A DNA stretch of 64,000 bases from Salinibacter pepae (GCF_947077775.1 NZ_CAMTTE010000001.1:3376501-3440500); one strand, 5' to 3'; positions 27,540 through 35,961 are shown, numbered from the stretch's first letter. Notes: a model not told the origin generated them from the letters alone. Numbers and translations: made by a program.

Positions 27540-28607
27540 CTACCGGGAGCGCTGGATGGCAAACTCCGTGAGTCCGGCCAGCGAGGCGCGGGCCTCGGAC
27601 GGCGGAAGGGCGCTTAGCAACGAGCGGGCGTCCGCGGCCAGGGATTCCATTTTCCGGCGGGCGTGCTCGATCCCGCCGTACTCGTTTACGAAGTCCGCGA
27701 TGGTGCGGAGGTCGTCGCGGTCCTTCTCGTCCTGGTCGACGATGGCGAGAATGCGCTTCGTCTCGCGTCGCCCCGCCTCGCGCAGGGCCACGATGAGGGG
27801 CAGCGTCATCTTCTTTTCCTGCAGGTCGATGCCGATCGGCTTCCCGGCGTCCTCGGCGCTGAAGTCAAAGAGGTCGTCCCGAATCTGGAAGGCCAGGCCC
27901 AGGGTTTCGCCAAACTCGTCCATGCGTTCGACGAGCGCCTCGTCGTCGGTGACGCTGACGGCGCCGCTCTTGGTGCAGGCGGAGATGAGAGAGGCGGTCT
28001 TGTCGGAGATGATGCGGAAGTACGTCTCCTCGTCGATGTCGAGCAGGCGGGACTTCTCGATCTGCAGCAGCTCGCCCTCGCTCATCCGGCGCACCGCGTC
28101 GGAGAGGGTGTGGAGCACCGAGTAGTCGTCGTGGTCGAGCGAGAGGAGAAGCCCGCGGCTCAGCAGGAAGTCGCCGAGCAGGACCGCGATCTTGTTTTTC
28201 CAGAGGGCGTTGATCGAAAAGACGCCCCGCCGCTCCTCCGCGTCGTCCACCACGTCGTCGTGCACGAGCGTCGCGGTGTGCAGGAGCTCGACGAGGGCGG
28301 CGGCCCGGTGGGTCTGGTCCGTCGCGCCCCCCCCGCACGCCTGGGCCGACAGGAGCACGAGGATCGGGCGGATGCGCTTCCCCTTCTGCCACAGGACGTA
28401 CTGCGTGACCTTGTCCAGCAGCATGTGGTCCGAGCGCATCGCCTCCCGAAAGTACGAGCGGAAGGCGTTGAGGTCGTCCTCCACCGGCACGCGGATCTCG
28501 TCGAGCGTGGTGGGGAGGGGGCGGTCCAGGGGGAACGACTCTCCGTCGGCGCTGGAGGCATCGGCGGAGGCGCGGCCGTTCGTGGCGGCGGACGAGGCGT
28601 CGGGCAT
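27540..28607 (-). CDS. Long-chain trans-polyprenyl diphosphate synthase
   Basis: A 355-residue polyprenyl synthetase (all-trans prenyltransferase). The first Asp-rich motif is in LVHDDVVDDAEERRG (Asp117-Asp122), the second in FQIRDDLFDF. Residues just before the first motif (TATLV) are small, which in this family allows long products such as octaprenyl or heptaprenyl for the menaquinone side chain; this is inference. The first about 30 residues are a Ser/Ala-rich variable extension. A short inverted repeat GTTTCA...TGAAAC lies at 28613-28632, just ahead of the start. Confidence 0.93.
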   Translation of the reverse strand: MPDASSAATNGRASADASSADGESFPLDRPLPTTLDEIRVPVEDDLNAFRSYFREAMRSDHMLLDKVTQYVLWQKGKRIRPILVLLSAQACGGGATDQTHRAAALVELLHTATLVHDDVVDDAEERRGVFSINALWKNKIAVLLGDFLLSRGLLLSLDHDDYSVLHTLSDAVRRMSEGELLQIEKSRLLDIDEETYFRIISDKTASLISACTKSGAVSVTDDEALVERMDEFGETLGLAFQIRDDLFDFSAEDAGKPIGIDLQEKKMTLPLIVALREAGRRETKRILAIVDQDEKDRDDLRTIADFVNEYGGIEHARRKMESLAADARSLLSALPPSEARASLAGLTEFAIQRSR

Positions 28608-28612
28608 TTGGG

Positions 28613-28632
28613 GTTTCAGTTTGGATTGAAAC
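28613..28632. promoter_or_regulatory. Short inverted repeat before the prenyl synthase start
   Basis: GTTTCA at 28613-28618 and TGAAAC at 28627-28632 are separated by 8 bases, and the repeat begins 5 bases before the ATG. It could be a weak operator or a small hairpin over the translation start. It may also be chance. Confidence 0.25.
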
Positions 28633-28732
28633 GTCTATCTGCGATACGTCCGGGCCCGGGAAAAGGTTTGCTGAAAGGCTGCGGGGCCCGTGACGGGACG
28701 AGCGCGGCCCGGCCCACGCTGGGGCGGTCCGA

Positions 28733-29758
28733 TTACCCGAAGTGGTAGGCGCGGCGGCGGAGCAGCACCAGGAAAAAGGGCACCCCACACAGGGCGGTGA
28801 GGATGCCCACGGGCAGCTCCTGGCCCGGCAGGACTGTGCGGGCGGCGAGGTCGGCCCAGCAGAGGAAGATGGCCCCGGCGACGAAGCTCAGGGGGACCAG
28901 GCGCCGATGCGGCACGCCCACGAGCAGGCGGACGGCGTGTGGCACGATGAGGCCGACGAATCCGATGGCCCCGGAGACGGCCACCAGCGTGCCCGTCACC
29001 AGCGTCGCCAGCAGAATGAGGCCCCGCTTGAGGTTCTCGACCGGCATCCCGAGGCTCCGTGCCGGCTCCTCGCCCACGAGCAGGGCGTCGAGCGGGCGGG
29101 CGAGAACCAGCAGGGCCCCAAGGCCGAGGGCCGTCGTGACGGCCGGGATGGGCAGCAGCCCCCACCGCGCCCCGCTCAGCGAGCCGAGCAGCCAGAAGAG
29201 CACCGCGCGCAGCTTGTCCGGCTCCGGCGACGAAAAGGTGACGAACGAGGTGAGGGAGGCCATGAGGGCGGACATCGCCACGCCGGCCAGCAGCAGCCGG
29301 GCCACCGACACGCGGACGCCGTCGCGGGCCACAAGGTACACGATCGTGATGGAGGCCAGTCCCCCCACGAAGGCGGCCAGGGGCATCGTCAGGGGCTTGC
29401 TGAGCAGGGGCGGCAGGAAGCCGAGGTAGAAGAACGACGCCCCGGCCGAGGCGCCGCTGGAGATGCCCAGGATGTAGGGCTCGGCGAGCGGGTTGCGCAC
29501 GAGCGTCTGCATCGCCACCCCGATGATGGAGAGCCCGCCGCCCACCACACAGGCCAGAGCGGCCCGCGGGAGGCGCAGGCGCCACACGATGCGGTCGACC
29601 GTTGGGTCCGGGGCCGGGCCGAGGCCGAAGAGGCGGTGGGCGAGGACCCGGTACACGTCGCCCCAGGCCGTCGTCGTACTGCCCACGGCCACGGCCGCCC
29701 CGATCGTGCCGATGAGGACCGCCAACAGTCCCAGACCGACGAGCCAGGGGCGCTTCAT
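28733..29758 (-). CDS. btuC: FecCD/BtuC-type ABC import permease
   Basis: A 341-residue permease with about ten hydrophobic helices. It has the family sequences RLPRAALACVVGGGLSIIGVAMQTLVRNPLAEP and the C-terminal GLIVPHAVRLLVGVPHRRLVPLS, both written here only in short overlap. Such permeases import vitamin B12, heme or iron-siderophore. It overlaps the preceding substrate-binding gene by the four bases ATGA, so the two are translated together. No ATPase gene is adjacent. The start at 29758 is set by that overlap; a longer upstream frame lies inside the preceding gene. Cobalamin is the likely substrate only by the similarity of the binding protein. Confidence 0.9.
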   Translation of the reverse strand: MKRPWLVGLGLLAVLIGTIGAAVAVGSTTTAWGDVYRVLAHRLFGLGPAPDPTVDRIVWRLRLPRAALACVVGGGLSIIGVAMQTLVRNPLAEPYILGISSGASAGASFFYLGFLPPLLSKPLTMPLAAFVGGLASITIVYLVARDGVRVSVARLLLAGVAMSALMASLTSFVTFSSPEPDKLRAVLFWLLGSLSGARWGLLPIPAVTTALGLGALLVLARPLDALLVGEEPARSLGMPVENLKRGLILLATLVTGTLVAVSGAIGFVGLIVPHAVRLLVGVPHRRLVPLSFVAGAIFLCWADLAARTVLPGQELPVGILTALCGVPFFLVLLRRRAYHFG

Positions 29759-30717
29759 GGGGCCGCGGGGGACGACATCGAAGAAGAGAGGGGGCTGGCG
29801 GAGTCCGGCCGGGCCGAAACCCGATTGGGGTGGAGGTGCCGGGCCAGTCGTCGGGCGCCCTGCAGGACGCGGGGGCCGGGGCGGGCGATGAGGGACGTGG
29901 GGACGCTCAGGACTCGATCGTTCTGAACGGCCGGCACCACGTCCCACGTTGGGTGCAGGTCGAGTAGACGATCCGGGTCGTAGTTGCGGCCCCACAGCCC
30001 AAGAATCACGTCCGGCTTTTCCTGGAGGACATACTCGTCGCTAAGGGTGGGGGCCTGGTTCTCGATGTCGGCCGTAATGCTCGTTCCGCCGGCCGCGCGG
30101 ACGAGGGTGTGCACGTAGCTTCCGCGCCCAAAGCTGTAGAGCGTATCGTCTCCGACCAGCACCAGCACGCGGGGCCGCTCGGCGTCCGGGAGGGCGCCGG
30201 TCCGGGCGCGAAGGGCGTCGAGAGAGGATTGCAGGGCGGCGGCGCTGTCCGCGGCGGCGGCCCCGGTTCCCAACAGCTGGCCCATGGTCTCGATGCTGGT
30301 CAGAATGTCGTCGACCGACCCGAACGAGAAGAAGTAGATCGGCACGCCAAGGGCCTCGAAGGTGTCCGTGTCCCCGGGCGCGTTGATCTGGTCGGTGGCC
30401 AGCACGAGGTCTGGCTCCTGCGCCGCCACGGCCTCGAAGTCGACGGGCAGGGCGCTCACGTGGGGCAGGGTGTCGACCGACGGCGGGTGGTCGCCCGACG
30501 ACGTGATCGCCACCAGGCGGTCCCCGGCGCCGGCGGCGTGGGCAATCTCGGTAAGGTTGGGGGCGAGGGACACCACGCGCTGGACGGTGGGATCGAGGGG
30601 GACCGTCCGATCGAGGGCGTCGGTGACGGTTCGACGCCCATCGTCCGGGGCAGGGTCCCCACACCCGCCCGTCAGCACGACGAGGAACAGCAGAAGGCCG
30701 AGAGAACGGGACGTCAT
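29755..30717 (-). CDS. ABC substrate-binding lipoprotein, BtuF-like
   Basis: A 320-residue periplasmic binding protein with a lipoprotein signal peptide (hydrophobic 6-16, lipobox LTGGC, Cys19). The mature part has the family beginning RVVSLAPNLTEIAHAAGAGD and later GLWGRNYDPDRLL, which fits the BtuF/FepB class III fold. It would capture cobalamin, heme or a siderophore for the permease encoded next. The start ATG at 30717 gives the signal peptide; the frame extends further upstream without one. No cobalamin riboswitch (B12 box) was seen upstream. It is divergent from the sigma-54 regulator at 30985. Confidence 0.88.
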   Translation of the reverse strand: MTSRSLGLLLFLVVLTGGCGDPAPDDGRRTVTDALDRTVPLDPTVQRVVSLAPNLTEIAHAAGAGDRLVAITSSGDHPPSVDTLPHVSALPVDFEAVAAQEPDLVLATDQINAPGDTDTFEALGVPIYFFSFGSVDDILTSIETMGQLLGTGAAAADSAAALQSSLDALRARTGALPDAERPRVLVLVGDDTLYSFGRGSYVHTLVRAAGGTSITADIENQAPTLSDEYVLQEKPDVILGLWGRNYDPDRLLDLHPTWDVVPAVQNDRVLSVPTSLIARPGPRVLQGARRLARHLHPNRVSARPDSASPLSSSMSSPAAP

Positions 30718-30860
30718 GAAGATGGCAGGAAAGGGAGAAGCAACAACTGGCCCGCTTGTACTGCGGGGTGGGAAGGGTGTTGGCAGGGTGCGGGCCGCGG
30801 GGCACAATGTCTACATCTTTACGGGCCGGTCGACGCAAAATGGAAGAATCTTCTAGGGCG

Positions 30861-30892
30861 TTGGACAGGAAGGAGGACGCTCTTTACATTGG
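30861..30892 (+). promoter_or_regulatory. Putative promoter of the second sigma-54-type regulator
   Basis: TTG at 30861-30863, a 21-base spacer, then TACATTGG at 30885-30892. This is the same arrangement as at 8239 and 6630. It would start transcription about 85 bases before the ATG at 30985. Confidence 0.5.
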
Positions 30893-30984
30893 TTATCTCT
30901 TCTTCCGGGCACAGTCAGCCGCTGCGGGCGGAAACGGGCACGGCCGTCACGGTCCATCATCGGTGCAAAGACCCCAGGATTGTT

Positions 30985-32379
30985 ATGAGCAAGCGGATCT
31001 TCGTTGTCGACGACGAGCCGAAAATTGGAAACTTGTTCAGCAATGTGCTGGAGCGGGACGGCTATGACGTTGACGCCTTCGTCAATCCGAACTCGCTGCT
31101 CGAGGCGCTCGACGAAGGCAGTGGAGAGCCCGACGTGGTCGTGACGGACATGATCATGCCGCAGATGGACGGGGTGGAGCTCATGGAGAACCTCAACGAG
31201 CGGGAGCTGGACGTGCCGATCATCATCATGACGGCCCACTCGTCGGTGCAGACGGCCGTGGAGGCCATGCGACAGGGGGCGTTTCACTACCTGGAAAAGC
31301 CCGTCAACCTGGAGGAGATGCGGGCCCTTTTGGAGAAGGCCATTGAGCTGTACGGGGCGCAGCAGGAGCTCAAGCAGATCAAGACCGAAAAGCAGAAGCA
31401 GTATCCCATCGAGGGCATCCTCGGCGAGAGCGATCCGGTCGTGGAGGTGCGGGAAACCCTCGAGACCCTCTGCAATGCGTCCAACACGACGGTGCTCTTT
31501 ACCGGCGAGACGGGGACCGGAAAAAACCTGGCGGCCCAAACCCTCCACTACAACTCCCCACGGGCCGAGGAGGCGTTTACCGACATCGACTGCGCGTCCC
31601 TTCCCGACAACTTGCTGGAGGCCGAGCTGTTTGGCTACGAAGAGGGGGCCTTTACCGACGCCCGAGACTCGAAGGAGGGGCTAATCGAGGTGGCCGACGG
31701 GGGGACCCTCTTCCTTGACGAGATCGACTCGATGAGCCTCGCCCTGCAGGCGAAGCTGCTCTCCTTCCTGGAAAGCCGCGAGTTTCGGCGCCTCGGCGGG
31801 GTGGAGGACAAGAGTGCGGACGTGCGGATTCTGTGCGCCACCAATTCGGACCTCGAAAAGAGCGTGCAGGAGGATGAATTCCGCAAGGACCTGTTCTTCC
31901 GCATCAACGTCGTGAACGTCAAGATGCCACCGCTGCGGTCCATGGGCGACGACGTGCTGCTGATCGGGAGGCACATCGTCTCCGAGTTTAACCGGGAGTT
32001 CGGCAGCGACGTGAGCGGCTTCACGAACGCCGCCCGGGAAAAACTTCTGAACCACACCTGGCCCGGCAACGTCCGCGAACTGCGGAACGTGATCGAGCGG
32101 GCCATGATTTTCGTGGAGGGCGACCAGATTCAGGCCGAGGACCTGACGCTCGCCCCGCCCAGCCGGCTCGACGAGCGGGAGCAGCCGGTGGGCAACAACG
32201 GGTTTCAGTTCGCCCTGGGCCAGACGCTCAAGGACGTGGAGAAGGCCTACATTCGCCGCACGCTCGAGACGCGGGCGGACGACAGCTACGCCGACATTGC
32301 GGACGACCTCGGCATCTCCAAGAAGACGCTGTGGGACAAGCGCAAACGCTACGACCTCGACGAAGTGGTGGATCGGTAG
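30985..32379 (+). CDS. NtrC-family response regulator with altered sigma-54 loop
   Basis: A 464-residue regulator. The receiver domain (1-120) has its phospho-acceptor Asp55 in VVVTDMIMPQMDG. The AAA+ domain has Walker A GETGTGKN (174-181, ending in Asn instead of the usual Glu), loop GAFTDA (221-226, instead of GAFTGA), and Walker B LFLDEIDSM. The arginine-finger region WPGNVREL and a Fis-type HTH (DDLGISKKTLWDKRKR) follow. It is about as long as the regulator at 2179 but diverged in the sigma-54 contact loop, so activation of sigma-54 may be weakened or changed. The start ATG at 30985 precedes the receiver strand; a much longer frame upstream is a translation of the antisense strand of the BtuF gene. 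No kinase gene is adjacent. Confidence 0.93.
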   Translation: MSKRIFVVDDEPKIGNLFSNVLERDGYDVDAFVNPNSLLEALDEGSGEPDVVVTDMIMPQMDGVELMENLNERELDVPIIIMTAHSSVQTAVEAMRQGAFHYLEKPVNLEEMRALLEKAIELYGAQQELKQIKTEKQKQYPIEGILGESDPVVEVRETLETLCNASNTTVLFTGETGTGKNLAAQTLHYNSPRAEEAFTDIDCASLPDNLLEAELFGYEEGAFTDARDSKEGLIEVADGGTLFLDEIDSMSLALQAKLLSFLESREFRRLGGVEDKSADVRILCATNSDLEKSVQEDEFRKDLFFRINVVNVKMPPLRSMGDDVLLIGRHIVSEFNREFGSDVSGFTNAAREKLLNHTWPGNVRELRNVIERAMIFVEGDQIQAEDLTLAPPSRLDEREQPVGNNGFQFALGQTLKDVEKAYIRRTLETRADDSYADIADDLGISKKTLWDKRKRYDLDEVVDR

Positions 32380-32483
32380 CCCCGCTTCCCCCTGCGTCGG
32401 GATCGGTCTGTGATCCCACTCGTTTTGGGCAGTCCCTTGATGTCCGTTCCCCAGCACCACTTTGGCCCAACCCGGCCCGCTCC

Positions 32484-33401
32484 ATGCCACAGTCCCCCCC
32501 CGCCGCGTACCGCCCTCCGCAGGTGCCCCCCGTCGACGAGGTGGCCGCCCGGGAGCGCGCCTCCCGCCTCGCCAGTCGCAGCATCAAAACAGAGGCGAAG
32601 GTGGAGGGCCTAAAGCGCCTCATCGCCATGCTCGACCTCACGACGCTAGAGGGGGCGGACACGCCGGGCAAGGTGAAATCCCTCTGTCAAAAGGCCCGCA
32701 CGCCGGACCCCGGCAGCGACCAAGACCATCCGTCCGTCGGGGCCGTCTGCGTCTACCCCCCCATGGTGCCGGTGGCCCGCGAGCATGTGGGGGACACGGA
32801 CATTCAGGTCGCGTCGGTGGCGAGCTACTTCCCGAGCGGGCAGGCGGCCCTTGAGGAGCGCGTGGCCGAGGTGGAGCGGGTGCGGGACGCCGGGGCCGAC
32901 GAGATCGACGTCGTGATCAACCGCAACGCGTTCCTCGCCGGCGAGTACGAGCGGGTGCACCGTGAGGTCAGCGCGCTGGCCGACGCGTCCGGCGAGAAGC
33001 ACCTGAAAGTGATCCTGGAGACGGGCGAGCTGAAAACCTACGACGCCGTCCGTCTGGCCAGCCGCATTGCGATGGACGCCGGGGCCGACTTCATCAAGAC
33101 CTCCACCGGCAAGGTGACACCCGCGGCGACGATGCCGGTGACGCTCGTGATGCTGGAGGCGATCCGCGACTACTACCGGGAGACCGGCCGCCCGGTGGGA
33201 ATGAAGCCGGCGGGGGGCATCCGCAAGGCGAAGCCGGCCCTCCGGTACCTCGTCATGGTCAAAGAGGTGCTCGGCGACGCGTGGCTCACGCCCGAGCGGT
33301 TCCGGATCGGGGCCTCGTCGCTCCTCAACGACCTGCTCCTGCAGCTGGAGAAGGAGCGGCACGGGCGTTACCACTCGAAGCGGTATTTGTCACTGGGTTG
33401 A
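32484..33401 (+). CDS. deoC: Deoxyribose-phosphate aldolase
   Basis: A 305-residue class I aldolase that splits 2-deoxyribose-5-phosphate into acetaldehyde and glyceraldehyde-3-phosphate. The Schiff-base lysine is in DFIKTSTGK, preceded by LKVILETGEL, and the phosphate-binding end is VGMKPAGGIR. The N-terminal about 40 residues extend beyond the E. coli protein, like other large DeoC proteins. The stop codon is part of a 7-nt repeat array. The aldehyde dehydrogenase pair that follows could oxidise the acetaldehyde, so the three genes probably act together in deoxyribonucleoside breakdown. Confidence 0.95.
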   Translation: MPQSPPAAYRPPQVPPVDEVAARERASRLASRSIKTEAKVEGLKRLIAMLDLTTLEGADTPGKVKSLCQKARTPDPGSDQDHPSVGAVCVYPPMVPVAREHVGDTDIQVASVASYFPSGQAALEERVAEVERVRDAGADEIDVVINRNAFLAGEYERVHREVSALADASGEKHLKVILETGELKTYDAVRLASRIAMDAGADFIKTSTGKVTPAATMPVTLVMLEAIRDYYRETGRPVGMKPAGGIRKAKPALRYLVMVKEVLGDAWLTPERFRIGASSLLNDLLLQLEKERHGRYHSKRYLSLG

Positions 33402-33429
33402 GGGTTGTGCGTTCTGAGTTGAGCGTTGG
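33395..33429 (+). repeat. Five 7-nt repeats starting at the deoC stop codon
   Basis: Five directly adjoining heptamers of the form GNGTTNN (GGGTTGA, GGGTTGT, GCGTTCT, GAGTTGA, GCGTTGG), exactly in phase. The first contains the deoC stop codon TGA. It is of the same family as the array at 35869. Confidence 0.75.
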
Positions 33430-33496
33430 CCGATATGCATCGTCTGACGCCTGAGAAGGTCTTCTCGTTGAATCTTCCAATCTGCTAATTTGCGTC

Positions 33497-35086
33497 ATGG
33501 CTGAGTTAGAGGCGCCCCCCGACACGGCTCGCGAGTTGCTCTTCGGCGACGAATGGGAGTACGCCCCCGCCCCGCAGTCCGCCGACCACGTGCGCCTGGA
33601 CGACCGCTACGGCGCGTTCGTCGACGGGGCGTTTCGGGAGACGGACGAGTACTTCCCCTCGATCAACCCGGCCACGGAGGAGCCGCTCGCGGAGGTCGGA
33701 CTCGCCGACGAGGCCGTCGTCGACGAGGCCGTCGGGGCCGCCCGGACGGCGTACGAGTCGCACTGGCGCGACCTGCCCGGCAAAGAGCGGGCGAAATACA
33801 TCTACCGGATCGGGCGGATGATCAAGGAAAAGTCCCGCGAGTTTGCGGTGCTGGAGTCGATGGACGGGGGCAAGCCGATCCGCGAGTCGCGCGACATGGA
33901 CATCCCCCTGGTGGCGGCGCACTTCTTCCACTACGCCGGCTGGGCCGACAAGCTGGAGTACGCCCTGCCGGGCCCCGGCCGGCCCCGCTCGCTGGGCGTG
34001 TGCGGCCAGATCATCCCCTGGAACTTTCCGCTCCTGATGGCGGCGTGGAAGCTGGCCCCAGCCCTCGCCACGGGCAACACCGTCGTGCTAAAGCCCGCCG
34101 AGACGACGCCCCTCACGGCCCTTAAGCTCGCGGAGGTGATTCAGGAGGCCGGCCTCCCGCCCGGCGTCGTCAACATCGTGCAGGGGGCCGGCGAGGTCGG
34201 CTCCGCCCTCGTGGAGCACCCGGACGTCGACAAGATTGCGTTTACCGGCTCCACCGGGGTGGGCAAGCACATCCAGAAGCAGCTCGCCGGGACGAAGACG
34301 CGCCTCACGCTGGAGCTGGGGGGGAAGGGGGCGAACATCGTCTTCGAGGACGCGCCCATCGACCAGGCCGTGGAGGGCATCGTGGACGGCATCTACTTCA
34401 ACCAGGGGCACGTCTGCTGTGCGGGGTCGCGGCTGCTGGTGCAGGAGAGCGTGGCGGGGGAGGTGACGCGGAAGCTGCGGGACCGCATCGCGACGCTCCG
34501 GGTGGGCGACCCGCTCGACAAGAACACCGACATCGGGGCGATCAACTCGAAGCCACAGCTGGAGAAAATCCGCCGCCTCGTGGATGTCGGCGAGCGGGAG
34601 GGCGCCGACAAGTTCCAGCCGGACTGCGACCTGCCGGACGACGGCTTCTGGTTCCCGCCCACGTTCTTCACCAACGTGACCCAGTCGCACCGCATTGCGC
34701 AGGAGGAGATTTTTGGCCCGGTCCTGTCGGTCAGCACGTTCCGCACCCCTGAGGAGGCGGTCGAGCGCGCCAACAACACCGAGTACGGCCTCGCCGCCGG
34801 CATCTGGAGCGACAAGGGCTCGAAGCTCTTCTCGATCTCGCAGGCGCTGAAAAGCGGCGTGGTCTGGGGCAACACCTACAACAAGTTCGATCCCGCCAGC
34901 CCCTTCGGCGGCTACAAAGAAAGCGGCTTCGGCCGTGAGGGGGGCATGCACGGTCTTCTTCCGTACCTCGAACGTCCATCGCAGTCATGGCAGCCACAGA
35001 CGCCCACGAACGGCTCCCCGTCTACAAGACCCGCAAGCTCTACATCGGCGGGGGCTTCCCCCGAACCGAAAGCGGACGATACATAA
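33497..35086 (+). CDS. Aldehyde dehydrogenase (catalytic half of an ALDH16-like pair)
   Basis: A 529-residue NAD(P)-dependent aldehyde dehydrogenase. The family motifs are present: PWNFPLL in the cofactor fold, LELGGKGANIVF with the catalytic Glu, and NQGHVCCAGSRLLV with the catalytic Cys. EEIFGPVLSV and GGYKESGFGREGG also follow. The natural C-terminus of the family lies soon after GGMHGLLPYLE; here the frame runs on for about 37 residues of Ser/Pro/Thr-rich sequence that overlaps the next gene by 100 bases. This tail is probably the product of a lost stop codon. The gene follows deoC and should oxidise acetaldehyde or a related aldehyde. Confidence 0.9.
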   Translation: MAELEAPPDTARELLFGDEWEYAPAPQSADHVRLDDRYGAFVDGAFRETDEYFPSINPATEEPLAEVGLADEAVVDEAVGAARTAYESHWRDLPGKERAKYIYRIGRMIKEKSREFAVLESMDGGKPIRESRDMDIPLVAAHFFHYAGWADKLEYALPGPGRPRSLGVCGQIIPWNFPLLMAAWKLAPALATGNTVVLKPAETTPLTALKLAEVIQEAGLPPGVVNIVQGAGEVGSALVEHPDVDKIAFTGSTGVGKHIQKQLAGTKTRLTLELGGKGANIVFEDAPIDQAVEGIVDGIYFNQGHVCCAGSRLLVQESVAGEVTRKLRDRIATLRVGDPLDKNTDIGAINSKPQLEKIRRLVDVGEREGADKFQPDCDLPDDGFWFPPTFFTNVTQSHRIAQEEIFGPVLSVSTFRTPEEAVERANNTEYGLAAGIWSDKGSKLFSISQALKSGVVWGNTYNKFDPASPFGGYKESGFGREGGMHGLLPYLERPSQSWQPQTPTNGSPSTRPASSTSAGASPEPKADDT

Positions 35087-35877
35087 CCGCCACCGACCAT
35101 CAAGACGAATTCGTGGCCAACATCTGTCGCGCGTCGCGCAAGGACTTTCGAGAGGCCGTGGTCGCGGCCCGCGAGGCCCAGGACGGGTGGAGCGGCCGGA
35201 GCGCCTTCAACCGCGGCCAGATCCTGTACCGGATGGGCGAGATGCTGGAGTCCCGCCGGCAGGCGTTCGTCGACACCCTCGTCGACACCGCCGGCTACGC
35301 CCCCGACGCGGCCGGGGCGGAAGTGGACGCGGCGATTGACCGGCTGGTTTACTATGGGGGCTGGACCGACAAATTCGCGCAGGCGTTCGGGAGCATCAAT
35401 CCCGTGGCGAGCTCGCACTTCGACTTCTCCGTCCCCGAGCCGTCGGGCGTCGTCGCCGCCTTCTGTCCGGAGGCCGCGCCGCTCCTGGGGCTCGTCTCCT
35501 GCATGGCTCCGATCATCGTGCCCGGCAACACGGTCATCCTGGTGGTGGAGAACGACGCCCCGACGCTGGCCCTCGACCTGGCGGAGGTGCTCGACACGAG
35601 TGACCTGCCGGGCGGGGTCGTCAACATTCTCACGGGCCACCGGGAGGAGCTCCGGGGACACGTGGGCGGGCACCGCGACGTAGATGCCATTCTGAGTGTT
35701 GGCGCGTCGACCGAGGAGCGCACCATCCTGGAGCGAGAAGGGGCCGAGAGCGTCACGCGGATGGAGTTTCGCCCGGACCGGTCGCCGGCCGAGTGGCGGG
35801 CCGATGAGAGCCAGTCGCCCTACTGGATCACGCCGTTTGTCGAGTTTAAGACCACCTGGCACCCGGTTGGGCGTTGA
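34987..35877 (+). CDS. Non-catalytic aldehyde dehydrogenase-like protein (second ALDH16-like half)
   Basis: A 296-residue protein with the ALDH N-terminal cofactor fold. It starts MAATDAHERLPVYKTRKLYI and shows KLYIGGGFPRTESGR, AFNRGQILYRM and PEAAPLLGLVSCMAP. It ends before the region where catalytic domains carry the nucleophilic Cys, so it cannot be active by itself. In ALDH16-like proteins a second domain of this kind lacks the catalytic Cys and pairs with an active domain; here the pair is encoded by two overlapping genes in different frames (100-base overlap with the upstream gene). The stop codon lies inside a 7-nt repeat array. A structural or regulatory role in the dehydrogenase dimer is inferred. 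Confidence 0.82.
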   Translation: MAATDAHERLPVYKTRKLYIGGGFPRTESGRYITATDHQDEFVANICRASRKDFREAVVAAREAQDGWSGRSAFNRGQILYRMGEMLESRRQAFVDTLVDTAGYAPDAAGAEVDAAIDRLVYYGGWTDKFAQAFGSINPVASSHFDFSVPEPSGVVAAFCPEAAPLLGLVSCMAPIIVPGNTVILVVENDAPTLALDLAEVLDTSDLPGGVVNILTGHREELRGHVGGHRDVDAILSVGASTEERTILEREGAESVTRMEFRPDRSPAEWRADESQSPYWITPFVEFKTTWHPVGR

Positions 35878-35961
35878 GGGGGGTGTTGAGTGTTGGGCGT
35901 TGAGGGGTGGGCGTTGAGGGGTGGGGGATAGGGGTTTTGTGTTGGGGGTTTTATGTTGAGG
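35869..35961 (+). repeat. Phased GTT-containing 7-nt repeat array after the second ALDH gene
   Basis: GTT occurs at 35885, 35892, 35899, 35913, 35934, 35941, 35948 and 35955; all distances are multiples of 7. Three copies of GGGCGTTGAGGGG lie at 35869, 35895 and 35909. The array begins at the stop codon of the preceding gene and is strongly G-rich on the plus strand. Confidence 0.8.

Noticed and set aside
30718-30984. Cobalamin riboswitch before the BtuF-like gene
   Set aside because: The B12-box core was looked for on the minus strand and not found; only GC-rich short stems occur.
33395-35961. CRISPR array
   Set aside because: The repeats are 7-base units without spacers, next to stop codons, and no cas gene is present.
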